Positions 35,274 to 42,966 of a DNA stretch of 47,379 nucleotides are shown here, one piece after another. Location of the stretch: the NCBI GenBank assembly GCA_966185765.1, contig CBIFVZ010000022.1, positions 1-47,379 on the forward strand. Direction: 5' to 3'. Each line of letters begins with the position of its first letter. The first letter of the stretch is position 1. The DNA comes from CBIFVZ01 sp966185765. Its GTDB lineage: Bacteria > Pseudomonadota > Gammaproteobacteria > Enterobacterales > Enterobacteriaceae. The notes under the pieces are model-generated. The model was not told the DNA's origin. It did not search any database and saw only the letters and a program-made list of their open reading frames with translations. Position numbers and translations under genes: made by a program.

Positions 35274-35948
35274 TCATACATAATGCTGTTGAGCCACTGA
35301 TTCCCGACGCCCACCGCAGGCGGGCGGAGGAACCGGCTGGCGGATTTGGTTATTGCGGCGTATTACCATCTCCTGGAGGTTCCTGGCCCCGACCTTATGG
35401 CATATTTTCCGTCTGTAGCTGTAAACCGTGGCAATGCTTACCTTCATACTTTTTGCGATGGCTCGGGTATCCAGTCCCTCCCTGAGCAGCTTCAGAAAAT
35501 ATTGCTCGCGTGATGACAGGGCATTATCTTCACCCTGCGGTTGCTCCTGCATGTCATGATTAAAAACCAGTCGCGAAAACGCCTGTTTTAATGCAGGCAA
35601 CGAATTCCTGATGTTAAGAAAATAAAGGTTTTCTTCCTCGCCATACTGCCCCTGTGTCAGAAAAATCACTTTTGAGAAGTATTTCATAAATGTTTTATGC
35701 AGTAGCGCACTGTATTCAGCGCCAGGATACCCTGTAACGATAATCACCGGGTTGGCGCTTGACCTCACGTCATCAATATTAATCTCAAGAATATTGCGGC
35801 ACTGCGCGATCGAAAATGCCCTTTTCCGTTGATCGCAATCAATGGCAGCGTCATCGAGAATATGCTCGAGCGAAATAAAGCTGAACTCGCATTCAGATAG
35901 CACAACAATATAGGTTGATTGCGCCCCACCAGAATATTTACCTGACAT
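35274..35948 (-). CDS. LuxR-type transcriptional regulator 2
   Basis: 224 aa, paralogous to the regulator at 34101-34769. C-terminal LuxR HTH (LSSREQYFLKLLREGLDTRA to ATVYSYRRKICHKVG) plus an extra C-terminal tail rich in Pro, Arg and Gln (about 25 residues) that the paralogue lacks. The N-terminal half shares NPVIIVTGYPGAEYSALLHK and YFSKVIFLTQG with the paralogue. ATG 35948 is the first ATG; a TTG three codons upstream is in frame. It lies 169 bases past the fimbrial adhesin on the same strand, with a palindrome in the gap. Confidence 0.83.
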   Translation of the reverse strand: MSGKYSGGAQSTYIVVLSECEFSFISLEHILDDAAIDCDQRKRAFSIAQCRNILEINIDDVRSSANPVIIVTGYPGAEYSALLHKTFMKYFSKVIFLTQGQYGEEENLYFLNIRNSLPALKQAFSRLVFNHDMQEQPQGEDNALSSREQYFLKLLREGLDTRAIAKSMKVSIATVYSYRRKICHKVGARNLQEMVIRRNNQIRQPVPPPACGGRRESVAQQHYV

Positions 35949-36062
35949 ACACCCCAACTTAAGGATTTTCTAAAAAAGGCCGCCACATTAACAAGGTGAA
36001 TGTAAATATGGCGCTTTTTATATGATTAATTTAAAAGTTTTCTTTACTATATTCTTCTTTAG

Positions 36063-36076
36063 CCACTAAATAGTGG
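36063..36076. promoter_or_regulatory. Palindrome upstream of LuxR-type regulator 2
   Basis: CCACTA-AA-TAGTGG, a perfect inverted repeat with 6-bp arms, 115 bases before the regulator start and 42 bases past the adhesin stop. No T-run, so an operator is more likely than a terminator. Confidence 0.35.
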
Positions 36077-36117
36077 TACATGTTATCGCGCCGCCATCGC
36101 GTTATTACTTTAAAAAA

Positions 36118-37308
36118 TCACTGGTAATCAACGGTATAAATTACCTTACCGTTGGCGCTGCCCGCGGTGATATCGCCGGTGCGGATATAGCGTGCAAAGA
36201 TGGGGATATGAAACGTGCTGCTGCCTAAATCAATAGTGCCGCCCCAGCCGGTAGTCAGGTCCATGATTCCAGCTGCGTCCGGGGAGGAAGAAAGCTGAAT
36301 CCCCACGCCGTTGGCGTTATCACCATTGCTGCTATCGAGGGCGATAATGCCCTGGGTGGCGTCAATCAGGCCGGTGGATGAGCTAAAGCGCACCGCCCAG
36401 GTGTTGGCGACATTATCTCTGGGAGCCGGATAGTCACGTTCCGTTACTGTTTTGCCATCGGTAATATCATATCTTTTGGCAAAATAGCCACCCTGGCCGT
36501 AAAAGGCCCCATCGCACACCATGGTCAGGCTGCTGTCCACCCAGTCGGTGACATCGCCCACGCTGGTAAACTCGCGCTGATGACGGGTGCCCATATAGAC
36601 CACTTTGTCCGACTCGGTAGCGTTGCAGGTTGGCTTATTCACCGACACTGTGCCGCTAAAAGTGATGGTCTGGATATGCCAGGTGGTTTTTACGCCATCG
36701 TCCCATTCCTCTGTGGCCTTGATAACGGGCAACTGCGCACCGTCAATCTCGCCATAAGAGACAGGTCCGGTTTTAATAAATTGATACCATATGATTGATG
36801 TAAAGCTCCCACTTGCTCCTCCTGTAGGTGCTGAAGATGAAGAGTCCATACTCCGTAGTGGCACCGCATTGCCTGCACCGAAACCGCCAATATTCACTCG
36901 GGCAACAAAACCGATACCGTCAATGCCGGTATTGTAGATTTTCCCACTGTACTGACCGATATCGCCATTCCAAACGCCCAGCGGTGCGCTCTCCACCGTA
37001 AACTCATAATACCTACGTGAAGGACCATCACATTCCACATGAAACAAACCATAAATTGAAGCATGCCCGGAATACAGTATTGCGCCTACCGGTTCCGACG
37101 AGCCGGTCAAGCGCGTAATATTGAACGGAAACACGGTAGTTCTTGGAAAAACAGAAGGATCCAGAGTTACGCCTGTATGGCCTTCTATCGTTTCCCCCGG
37201 CACAAACCTACAGGTCGCCTGAACCTCTGTCACCATCATCACACCGCTCAGCAATACCGCCCCCGCCAGCGCCGTCAGCCTGATTCCATGTCTTATTTTC
37301 TGATTCAT
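36118..37308 (-). CDS. Two-domain fimbrial tip adhesin
   Basis: 396 aa from ATG 37308. Signal peptide MNQKIRHGIRLTALAGAVLL to VQA, then Cys-Arg-Phe. The N-terminal half (about 23-215) is a putative lectin or receptor domain without recognisable family. The C-terminal half begins near FSGTVSVNKPTCNA, a typical pilin-domain start, and ends in the chaperone/usher-recognised VIYTVDYQ. This two-domain layout and size fit FimH-type tip adhesins. Last gene of the fimbrial operon, starting 13 bases after the usher stop. An ATG three codons upstream is also possible; the ligand is unknown. Confidence 0.85.
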   Translation of the reverse strand: MNQKIRHGIRLTALAGAVLLSGVMMVTEVQATCRFVPGETIEGHTGVTLDPSVFPRTTVFPFNITRLTGSSEPVGAILYSGHASIYGLFHVECDGPSRRYYEFTVESAPLGVWNGDIGQYSGKIYNTGIDGIGFVARVNIGGFGAGNAVPLRSMDSSSSAPTGGASGSFTSIIWYQFIKTGPVSYGEIDGAQLPVIKATEEWDDGVKTTWHIQTITFSGTVSVNKPTCNATESDKVVYMGTRHQREFTSVGDVTDWVDSSLTMVCDGAFYGQGGYFAKRYDITDGKTVTERDYPAPRDNVANTWAVRFSSSTGLIDATQGIIALDSSNGDNANGVGIQLSSSPDAAGIMDLTTGWGGTIDLGSSTFHIPIFARYIRTGDITAGSANGKVIYTVDYQ

Positions 37309-37321
37309 TATCGTCATTCCC

Positions 37322-39835
37322 TCACTGACCGCACACCGCATTTAGCTCCTGCAAACTGGCGCTGCGCTTGCTTTCTTCTACCGGGCTCAGACGGTAGGTT
37401 ACCCGACACTGCTGGTCGCCGCTGCGCCCCCATATGGCGGTTAACGTCCCGCTGTCCTGTTCCACGCGGGCGTAAATCTGCCCGCCCTGGCCAACATAGC
37501 CCACGACGTTACCGCCCGCGTCGCGCACTTCTGCGCCAAACGGCACCGGTTTCCCCCGGTAGGTTGTAGTCATTACCACCGGGCGGCCGCGCCGCGCGCT
37601 GTAGCTCAGCTTCACCACCGCCAGATCTCGCGGTGCTACTTTTTGCGCCGTATTTTCCAGCTCCACGCCGCTGTCGGTGCCAGCAAGATCGATGGCGACT
37701 TCATTCATCTGATAAGGATTGAGATACGGCACCGCCGCATAACCAAACCGGTCAACATAAACGCCTGAATAGCCGCTCACCTTCGCCCCTTCGGCCCCTT
37801 TCGCTTCTACCAGGGCAAAAGTATCCCCCTGGTGCGGACTCAGGGTCACGCCCCCACCGTGGCCAATGACGGTACCGCTTAAGCCCGCCGAGGCCGTTGT
37901 GTAGTGCTTGCCCGCGCTGAAGCTTCCCATCAACGAGGTCCACGGTGTGCGGTACTGCCCGTTACCCGCTACGCTGTTGCCCTTACCGCCATCCGCCGTT
38001 GATGCACTCAGGCCGTAACTCATCTGGTTCTCACGCCCTGCGCTACCGCTCATGCCTGCCTGCCACGCGTTACGTCCACCGCTGTAGCTGGTGTAGTTCA
38101 TTCGCCCGGTCGGGGCGTTGGGCTGGCGGCCCAGCGGCAGGCTCAGGGTTAGCATCACGGTATCCTGGTTTTTCCCGGTCTGGTCATAGCTGCGCGCCCC
38201 GCTGATACCCCAGGTCACCCGCCGCCACGTATTGTTGTAGCCAATCTGGTACTGCTTATCGGTGCCGTGGGCGTTCCAGTAGTTTTGTATCGAGGCGCTG
38301 ACGTAAAGCTGTCCCCAGCCGCTCAGCCCCTGGCTTGCCGTCAGGGTATAGCGGCTTTTGGTACGCCGGATGGTGTCGTTATTAAAGCCCCGCGCCAGCA
38401 CGTCACGCGTCTGCATCGCGGTCAGGTAATCCATGTAGTGCGCCGTGGAAAAGCGGTATGCCGCCAACGAGAAGTTACTCTGGGTCTGGGTAATATTTTT
38501 ACTGTAACTCAGGCGATAGCTCTGCCCGCTGTAGCTGTCGCCATCGGTGGAGCGTTTACCCAACTGCGCCCGTGCGTGGGTGATATCGAAGCTGAACGCG
38601 CCGAGTGGCGTGGCAAAACCGGAGCCAAGCTGGCCTGCCGCGTAGTGTTCGCTGCCCTGCACGCCACCATACACGGTGAAGCGGTTGGTCAGGCCATATT
38701 GCACGGTTCCCTGGATAAGCGTGGGGTCGTCAGGCAATGCATGCACATTCAGCCTGCCGCCAACCAGCTCATAGCGCGACTGTCCGGGGCGCAGCAGCTG
38801 CGTGACCGATGAAAACGGTACTTTGAAGCGCTGCTCGGTGCCATCGGCTTCGCGCACCGTCACCTCCAGGTCACCGCCATAGCCCGTCGGAAACATATCA
38901 TCAATCACAAACTCGCCAGGGCTGACGGTGGTTTCATACACTACCCGGTCATTCTGGCGCACCGTAACCCTGGCATTGGTGCGCGCGATGCCGCGAATTT
39001 CCGGGGCGTAGCCGCGCCGGGACATCGGCTCCATGCGATCGTCGCTTTCGAGCATGACGCCGGTAAACGGCAGCGTATCAAACAGCCTTCCCGAGGTGCT
39101 GGTGCGCCCGCCGAGGAAGCGTCCCTTGAACTTAGGGATATCCCGCTGCACGTAGGTATTGATATTCTGGTAGTCGCTACCGGTATCTTCATTCCACGAC
39201 CAGTTGCCAGTGTGGCGCAGATACCAGCCTGCGAGGTTAAGCCCACCGTTAATGGCGCTGTACATACTGCGGTAGCTGGTCTTATAGCCATCGCTGGTGT
39301 AGGCACTGGCGCTGTAACCCAGCAGCGCTGCCGGCACACCGCTGTCCCAGGCCGATGGCGGTACCGAGCCGCGCGGTACGCGCTCAACATACACCTGCGG
39401 CACGCTTAACATCAGCGATTGATCGCTGCTGTCGAAGGCGACCCGCGCCTGTGGAATAAGGGCTTGCAGATCAACGCACGCGCTCGCGTCAGCGCCGAGC
39501 GCCCCTTCCGGCAGCTTAAGAGGAAGCGTTGCCAATAGTGCTGGCGTCAGACACGGCGCTACCGTCTGGTCTGCCTGCTCACGAAAAGTGATATTTTCGG
39601 TGGTCTGGATCTGTTCGTTGAGAAAGATTCGGGTGCGAAACGTCCCCGGCGAGGCCGCACCGCCGTGAGCAAAACGCCTGAGATCCAGCGGAACGCTACT
39701 GCCCAAGGAAAGAAATGATGGGTCAAACTGCACCACTTCTGGTGCGGTCTGTGCTGACGAGGCTGGCAGGTAGACGGCTGTAGCAATGGCCAGCGACAGA
39801 AAAGCACGTCTTCCCGGATACACAAATCCCTGCAT
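37322..39835 (-). CDS. Outer-membrane fimbrial usher (FimD/PapC family)
   Basis: 837 aa. Signal peptide (MQGFVYPGRRAFLSLAIATA to SSA) then an N-terminal chaperone-binding domain starting VVQFDPSFLSLGSS, where many ushers have F-x-x-x-FL. The 24-strand pore region has the conserved YAPEIRGIARTNARVTVRQN and PGEFVIDDMFPTGYGGDLEV plug-region motifs. C-terminal domains contain GAEVRDAGGNVVGYVGQGGQ and end with the usual cysteine pair region (QQCRVTY, LNAVCGQ). GAGG lies 5 bases before the ATG. Full length, no break seen. It sits between chaperone and adhesin. Confidence 0.95.
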   Translation of the reverse strand: MQGFVYPGRRAFLSLAIATAVYLPASSAQTAPEVVQFDPSFLSLGSSVPLDLRRFAHGGAASPGTFRTRIFLNEQIQTTENITFREQADQTVAPCLTPALLATLPLKLPEGALGADASACVDLQALIPQARVAFDSSDQSLMLSVPQVYVERVPRGSVPPSAWDSGVPAALLGYSASAYTSDGYKTSYRSMYSAINGGLNLAGWYLRHTGNWSWNEDTGSDYQNINTYVQRDIPKFKGRFLGGRTSTSGRLFDTLPFTGVMLESDDRMEPMSRRGYAPEIRGIARTNARVTVRQNDRVVYETTVSPGEFVIDDMFPTGYGGDLEVTVREADGTEQRFKVPFSSVTQLLRPGQSRYELVGGRLNVHALPDDPTLIQGTVQYGLTNRFTVYGGVQGSEHYAAGQLGSGFATPLGAFSFDITHARAQLGKRSTDGDSYSGQSYRLSYSKNITQTQSNFSLAAYRFSTAHYMDYLTAMQTRDVLARGFNNDTIRRTKSRYTLTASQGLSGWGQLYVSASIQNYWNAHGTDKQYQIGYNNTWRRVTWGISGARSYDQTGKNQDTVMLTLSLPLGRQPNAPTGRMNYTSYSGGRNAWQAGMSGSAGRENQMSYGLSASTADGGKGNSVAGNGQYRTPWTSLMGSFSAGKHYTTASAGLSGTVIGHGGGVTLSPHQGDTFALVEAKGAEGAKVSGYSGVYVDRFGYAAVPYLNPYQMNEVAIDLAGTDSGVELENTAQKVAPRDLAVVKLSYSARRGRPVVMTTTYRGKPVPFGAEVRDAGGNVVGYVGQGGQIYARVEQDSGTLTAIWGRSGDQQCRVTYRLSPVEESKRSASLQELNAVCGQ

Positions 39836-39918
39836 GGTAACCTCAGGCTGGTTATCTGATATTTTTAATAGGTCATCAGTGAATAAAAACGGGGCAATTC
39901 GCTACCAGGACGGGCGCG

Positions 39919-40638
39919 CTACTCCACGGTAAACTCCTGTTCCCGCGAAGCGCCGTAGTCGTCTATCCAGGTCACGGTAATCTTGCTTGTCGGGCTAAAC
40001 CGGGCAGAAGGATAAGTCCGGCTTTCCAGGGGAGACACCATGCCAGCCTCGACCGTTTTGCCACCCTGGGTAATCGCCGTCAGGGAAAAGTAAAACGGGG
40101 TTGGGTTTGTTACTGTCAGCCCATCGCTACCCTGGCGCCAGGTGAGCTGCTTCACTACCTCTGGGGGGCTTTGTTTCTTTAACGCTACCGGGCGGTAGAA
40201 GAATTTGATGCGTGAGCGCACCGCCAGTTGCAGGTAGTTATCCTGCGCGGCGATGTGTTTTTCCGGCTTAGCCGGGATCTCCAGCACGTTCAGCCACCAG
40301 ACCGACTCCCGGTCCTGGCGAAGCGCGGAGGCGTTAACCGCGCTGATGCGCAGAGATTGCCCTTTTCCGGCCTCTACCCGGTTAATCGGTGGCGTCAGTA
40401 CAAAAGGCGTCACAATCTTATCCGGTGTGGCTTTAGCATCACCGTTATCAAGCCAGCTCTGAACCAGCACCGGACGCTTACCCATATTGGTCAGCTTGAC
40501 GGTGATTTCCTTTACATCTGACGGGTAGATAACCCGCGTTCCGTCAATGACTACGCCCGCTTGTGCTGACATGCAGTACAGTGCGGACATTATGCAAAGC
40601 ACAGAACCAGACAAAAATGTCGATGTAGGGATAGACAT
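39919..40638 (-). CDS. Periplasmic fimbrial chaperone (PapD family)
   Basis: 239 aa. Signal peptide ends MSAQA, followed by GVVIDGTRVIYPSDVKEITV, the PapD-family N-terminus with the conserved Arg. The donor-strand region SVWWLNVLEIPAKPE (F1-G1 loop, short type) and RIKFFYRP with LTVTNPTPFYFSL in domain 2 are canonical. ATG 40638 has GGAG 5 bases upstream; an earlier in-frame start (40668) falls in the hairpin between pilin and chaperone. It caps fimbrial subunits in the periplasm. Confidence 0.95.
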   Translation of the reverse strand: MSIPTSTFLSGSVLCIMSALYCMSAQAGVVIDGTRVIYPSDVKEITVKLTNMGKRPVLVQSWLDNGDAKATPDKIVTPFVLTPPINRVEAGKGQSLRISAVNASALRQDRESVWWLNVLEIPAKPEKHIAAQDNYLQLAVRSRIKFFYRPVALKKQSPPEVVKQLTWRQGSDGLTVTNPTPFYFSLTAITQGGKTVEAGMVSPLESRTYPSARFSPTSKITVTWIDDYGASREQEFTVE

Positions 40639-40655
40639 ATACACTCCGTGTAAAC

Positions 40656-40674
40656 GGGGGAGCGACACTCCCCC
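40656..40674 (-). promoter_or_regulatory. Hairpin between pilin and chaperone genes
   Basis: GGGGGAG and CTCCCCC form a 7-bp GC stem with a 5-base loop in the spacer after the pilin stop. The T-run is weak (CGTTTAC on the minus strand). Such hairpins commonly keep pilin mRNA abundant over the assembly genes by partial termination or RNA protection. Confidence 0.6.
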
Positions 40675-40735
40675 ATAAGGATAACGCTGGTCGTCAGTAC
40701 AACCGGGTCAGGCTGATGGCGTTAACATCCACCCA

Positions 40736-41290
40736 TTACTGGTAGTCCAGGCTGTAAGTAACTTGCGAGGTGACAACGCCCGGCGTCGCAGCCGCTTCTG
40801 CGTAGTACTCAACAAAGTACGGCAGGCTGGCAGAGCCGGAAGTGATATCGACATAGCCAATCGCAGACGATCCGGTCTGGTTCTGGTCACCCACTTTAAT
40901 CACACTGTCATCCTGGCCGTCGCGCAGCTGCAAAGTGACATTGGTCGCGCCTGTCAGATCGGTGTTAAGCAGACGGCCGGTCGCGCTATCAACGGTGTTA
41001 CCTGCCTGGAAGAAGGCCTTGGCGGTGTTAAGCGCCGTGCCCGTGCAACCGCTCAGCGCCAGAGTGAACTGGGTTTTACCGGTTTCGGCACCCGGCGTTG
41101 CCAGCGCGGACGCGGAGCGCGTCGGCAGCGTTACGGTTGCATCCGCGCCCTGACCTTCAACATTTACATCACACGTCGAGTCGGTAATTGCGCCGTTAAA
41201 GGTAATGGTGCCGGTGTCCGCCGCCATTGCCCCAGCAGAGAACAGAGCAGAAGAAACCAGCGAGGCCATCAGAAGACGATTCATTTTCAT
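40736..41290 (-). CDS. Major fimbrial subunit (pilin)
   Basis: 184 aa, type-1-like pilin. Signal peptide MKMNRLLMASLVSSALFSAG to AMA, mature start ADTGTITFNGAITDSTCDVN with the first Cys of the conserved disulfide; the second Cys is in LALSGCTGTAL. The C-terminus SQVTYSLDYQ carries the beta-zipper motif for chaperone and donor-strand exchange. GGAG lies 9 bases before the ATG. First gene of the pilin-chaperone-usher-adhesin operon; no minor pilins are present. Confidence 0.95.
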   Translation of the reverse strand: MKMNRLLMASLVSSALFSAGAMAADTGTITFNGAITDSTCDVNVEGQGADATVTLPTRSASALATPGAETGKTQFTLALSGCTGTALNTAKAFFQAGNTVDSATGRLLNTDLTGATNVTLQLRDGQDDSVIKVGDQNQTGSSAIGYVDITSGSASLPYFVEYYAEAAATPGVVTSQVTYSLDYQ

Positions 41291-41456
41291 GTTTTAAAAC
41301 TCCATTTAATAAATAACATTCACCCGCCGGTTAGTCCTGCAGGTATTTAAGCATTAACGGTTACCCGATATTCAGACGCAGCGTTCCCTGGCGCATACGA
41401 AACTGTCGCCATTGCAAAGTCAGAAATAATCGTGAGGATCGTTAATGAGTACAATC

Positions 41457-41475
41457 AGCCCGCCCAGGGCGGGCT
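41457..41475 (-). terminator. Hairpin between the 191-aa regulator and the pilin
   Basis: AGCCCGCC and GGCGGGCT form a perfect 8-bp stem with loop CAG, 16 bases past the regulator stop. The following bases are T-poor, so termination strength is uncertain. The pilin promoter should lie in 41291-41456. Confidence 0.6.
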
Positions 41476-41490
41476 AATAACATCATTGCG

Positions 41491-42066
41491 TCACAAAAAC
41501 CGTAGAAACGCAGAAGTCGCCCTGGCGTGGCTCATTGCGATAATATCCCGGCAAATTAATACGCCGACTGAATTACAATCAGCCAGTCCATATTCCTGCA
41601 GAATATTACGTTTAATCCGATAAACAGATTTCGGGGTCAGCATTGGCAGGCCGGTCACTGACTTTACCGGGTTGCCATAGCCAAGCTGAATGAAGATATT
41701 GAGTGCCCGTAGTGACGTCAGCTTGCGGCTCACGGGTATATAAGGGGCCGCATCCAGTAAGGCGGTTATCTCTGCTTCAGTGATATCTTTAGAAATCAGG
41801 CAGGGAAAAGAGCTGGGATTGCGTTTAGCCAGCGGTACTCCCACTATCATAATAAGTTTTGCCGCCAGCATCCGCGGAGTTTTCAGCATGCGGCTGCGCA
41901 TATAATTATCACTCACCGCCAACACAACGACATCACCGGGAGCAGGTACCACATTTTGCCAGCCATCGTTTAAATTAATAAAAACCGTTTCGGCATAACG
42001 ATGTTCCGCCACTTTCATTAAGCCATACAGAAAGTAAATATCGTCGCAGACAAACCAGTATTTCAT
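41491..42066 (-). CDS. Degenerate LuxR-type regulator heading the fimbrial cluster
   Basis: 191 aa. The C-terminal part keeps a LuxR-like recognition helix (LTPKSVYRIKRNILQEYGLA) but lacks the usual Leu-Ser/Thr-x-Arg-Glu start of the HTH. The N-terminal part (MKYWFVCDDIYFLYGLMKVA, GDVVVLAVSD, IMIVGVPLAKRN) has the strand pattern of a receiver-like fold without phosphoacceptor. It lies directly upstream of the pilin on the same strand, as dedicated fimbrial regulators often do. GAGG is 6 bases before the ATG. Control of the operon is inferred from position. Confidence 0.8.
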   Translation of the reverse strand: MKYWFVCDDIYFLYGLMKVAEHRYAETVFINLNDGWQNVVPAPGDVVVLAVSDNYMRSRMLKTPRMLAAKLIMIVGVPLAKRNPSSFPCLISKDITEAEITALLDAAPYIPVSRKLTSLRALNIFIQLGYGNPVKSVTGLPMLTPKSVYRIKRNILQEYGLADCNSVGVLICRDIIAMSHARATSAFLRFL

Positions 42067-42186
42067 TTAATACCTCATTTCATCCATAAATGTGCCAGAA
42101 ATATAAAGTCAGTATGGCTTTAATCCGGGGGTATGCAGTCCTTTACATGCGAGGCAATATTAGCCAGAGGGGTCAAATTACGCATA

Positions 42187-42221
42187 ATCGTTTAAAACGA
42201 TCGATTGATTGCCAACAATCA
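42187..42221. promoter_or_regulatory. Pair of palindromes, candidate operators
   Basis: ATCGTTT-A-AAACGAT (15 bases, perfect) and TGATTG-CCAA-CAATCA (16 bases, perfect) lie side by side, about 120-155 bases before the 191-aa regulator start. The position fits autoregulation or control by the LuxR paralogues. Confidence 0.4.
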
Positions 42222-42579
42222 TTACAAGCTATTGGAATATCGTCCCCACCAGGCAGCCAATTTTGTCAAAAACACTAATAAGTTTACAACGTTGATTATT
42301 ACCTCCATTAATCAAGCGCGGGGTAACATTATCAATCATTAGAGAAGGCAATTTCCCAGTTTTAAATGATAAAAAACACAATGCAATCAGAATAAAAAAC
42401 CAAAAAATAAATAAGAATGCTCTGCAAAAAAAACCGACGAGACAAATAAGGTTTTTTCGCATGATATATCGCGAGATAAATGACTGTTAATGTGATGAAA
42501 AACGGATACAAAAGCCAAATAATCTTAATGGTTTATAGAATATTCCCAAAAACAATGTCCGGTGGAGTCTGGAAATATT

Positions 42580-42595
42580 TGTGATGAAAATCACT
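42580..42595. promoter_or_regulatory. CRP-like site 1
   Basis: TGTGA-TGAAAA-TCACT keeps both GTGA and TCAC half-sites with 6-base spacing, in AT-rich DNA. A strong match to the CRP consensus by eye. Confidence 0.55.
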
Positions 42596-42633
42596 AAATG
42601 AAACTGGCAGGAAGAAAAAAACCATTGATAAAA

Positions 42634-42649
42634 CGTGATTGATATCACG
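42634..42649. promoter_or_regulatory. CRP-like site 2
   Basis: CGTGA-TTGATA-TCACG lies in the perfect palindrome ACGTGAT-TGAT-ATCACGT (42633-42650). GTGA-N6-TCAC is intact, though the outer T/A are C/G. Centre-to-centre spacing to site 1 is 54 bases. Confidence 0.5.
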
Positions 42650-42966
42650 TCATTTGTTGCCTGATTTAACAAATTCGAGGATTTTCTTAAAAATAGCCCC
42701 TGTTTTCTTTTTAGAATTAAGAATATTAACAACAACACAAATAATGCGTATTAAAACTATTGCCAACTGACAGAACATTCCTTTGCCGCAGAGGAGTGCT
42801 GACAGGCAGCGGGCTATCTGTCTGTTGTTGCAGGGCGCGGAACCCGGGCGAAACATACCAGAGCAGCGATCGTGTGCGATGACTTGCTCCTCGTTTCAGC
42901 CCAACGTAGCGACGCGCCCCATCAACCCTAAAACAACCGTTATTCTCTTGCGGTCAGGCGTTCCCG

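Larger units (their letters stand above)
42067..42966. other. 900-base AT-rich intergenic region upstream of the adhesion module
   Basis: No convincing gene on either strand. It holds two CRP-like sites, a related half-site at 42492-42496 (TGTGA, same following TGAAAA), and palindromes ATCGTTT-A-AAACGAT (42187-42201) and TGATTG-CCAA-CAATCA (42206-42221) nearer the regulator. A hydrophobic 77-residue minus-strand frame (42229-42462) starts about 120 bases downstream of the first CRP-like site, but it has no Shine-Dalgarno sequence. From about 42780 to 42966 the base composition returns to that of the core. Confidence 0.5.

Noticed and set aside
41291..41456. Possible fimS-like invertible promoter before the pilin
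   Set aside because: No inverted repeat pair flanks the region and no recombinase gene is near, so phase inversion is not supported.
42229..42462. 77-residue hydrophobic frame on the minus strand (MRKNLICLVGFFC...)
   Set aside because: It has a plausible membrane helix but no Shine-Dalgarno sequence, and AT-rich DNA gives such frames by chance. Kept only as a remark in the spacer entry.
42487..42738. 83-residue minus-strand frame covering the CRP-like sites
   Set aside because: Low complexity, no ribosome site, overlaps likely regulatory DNA.
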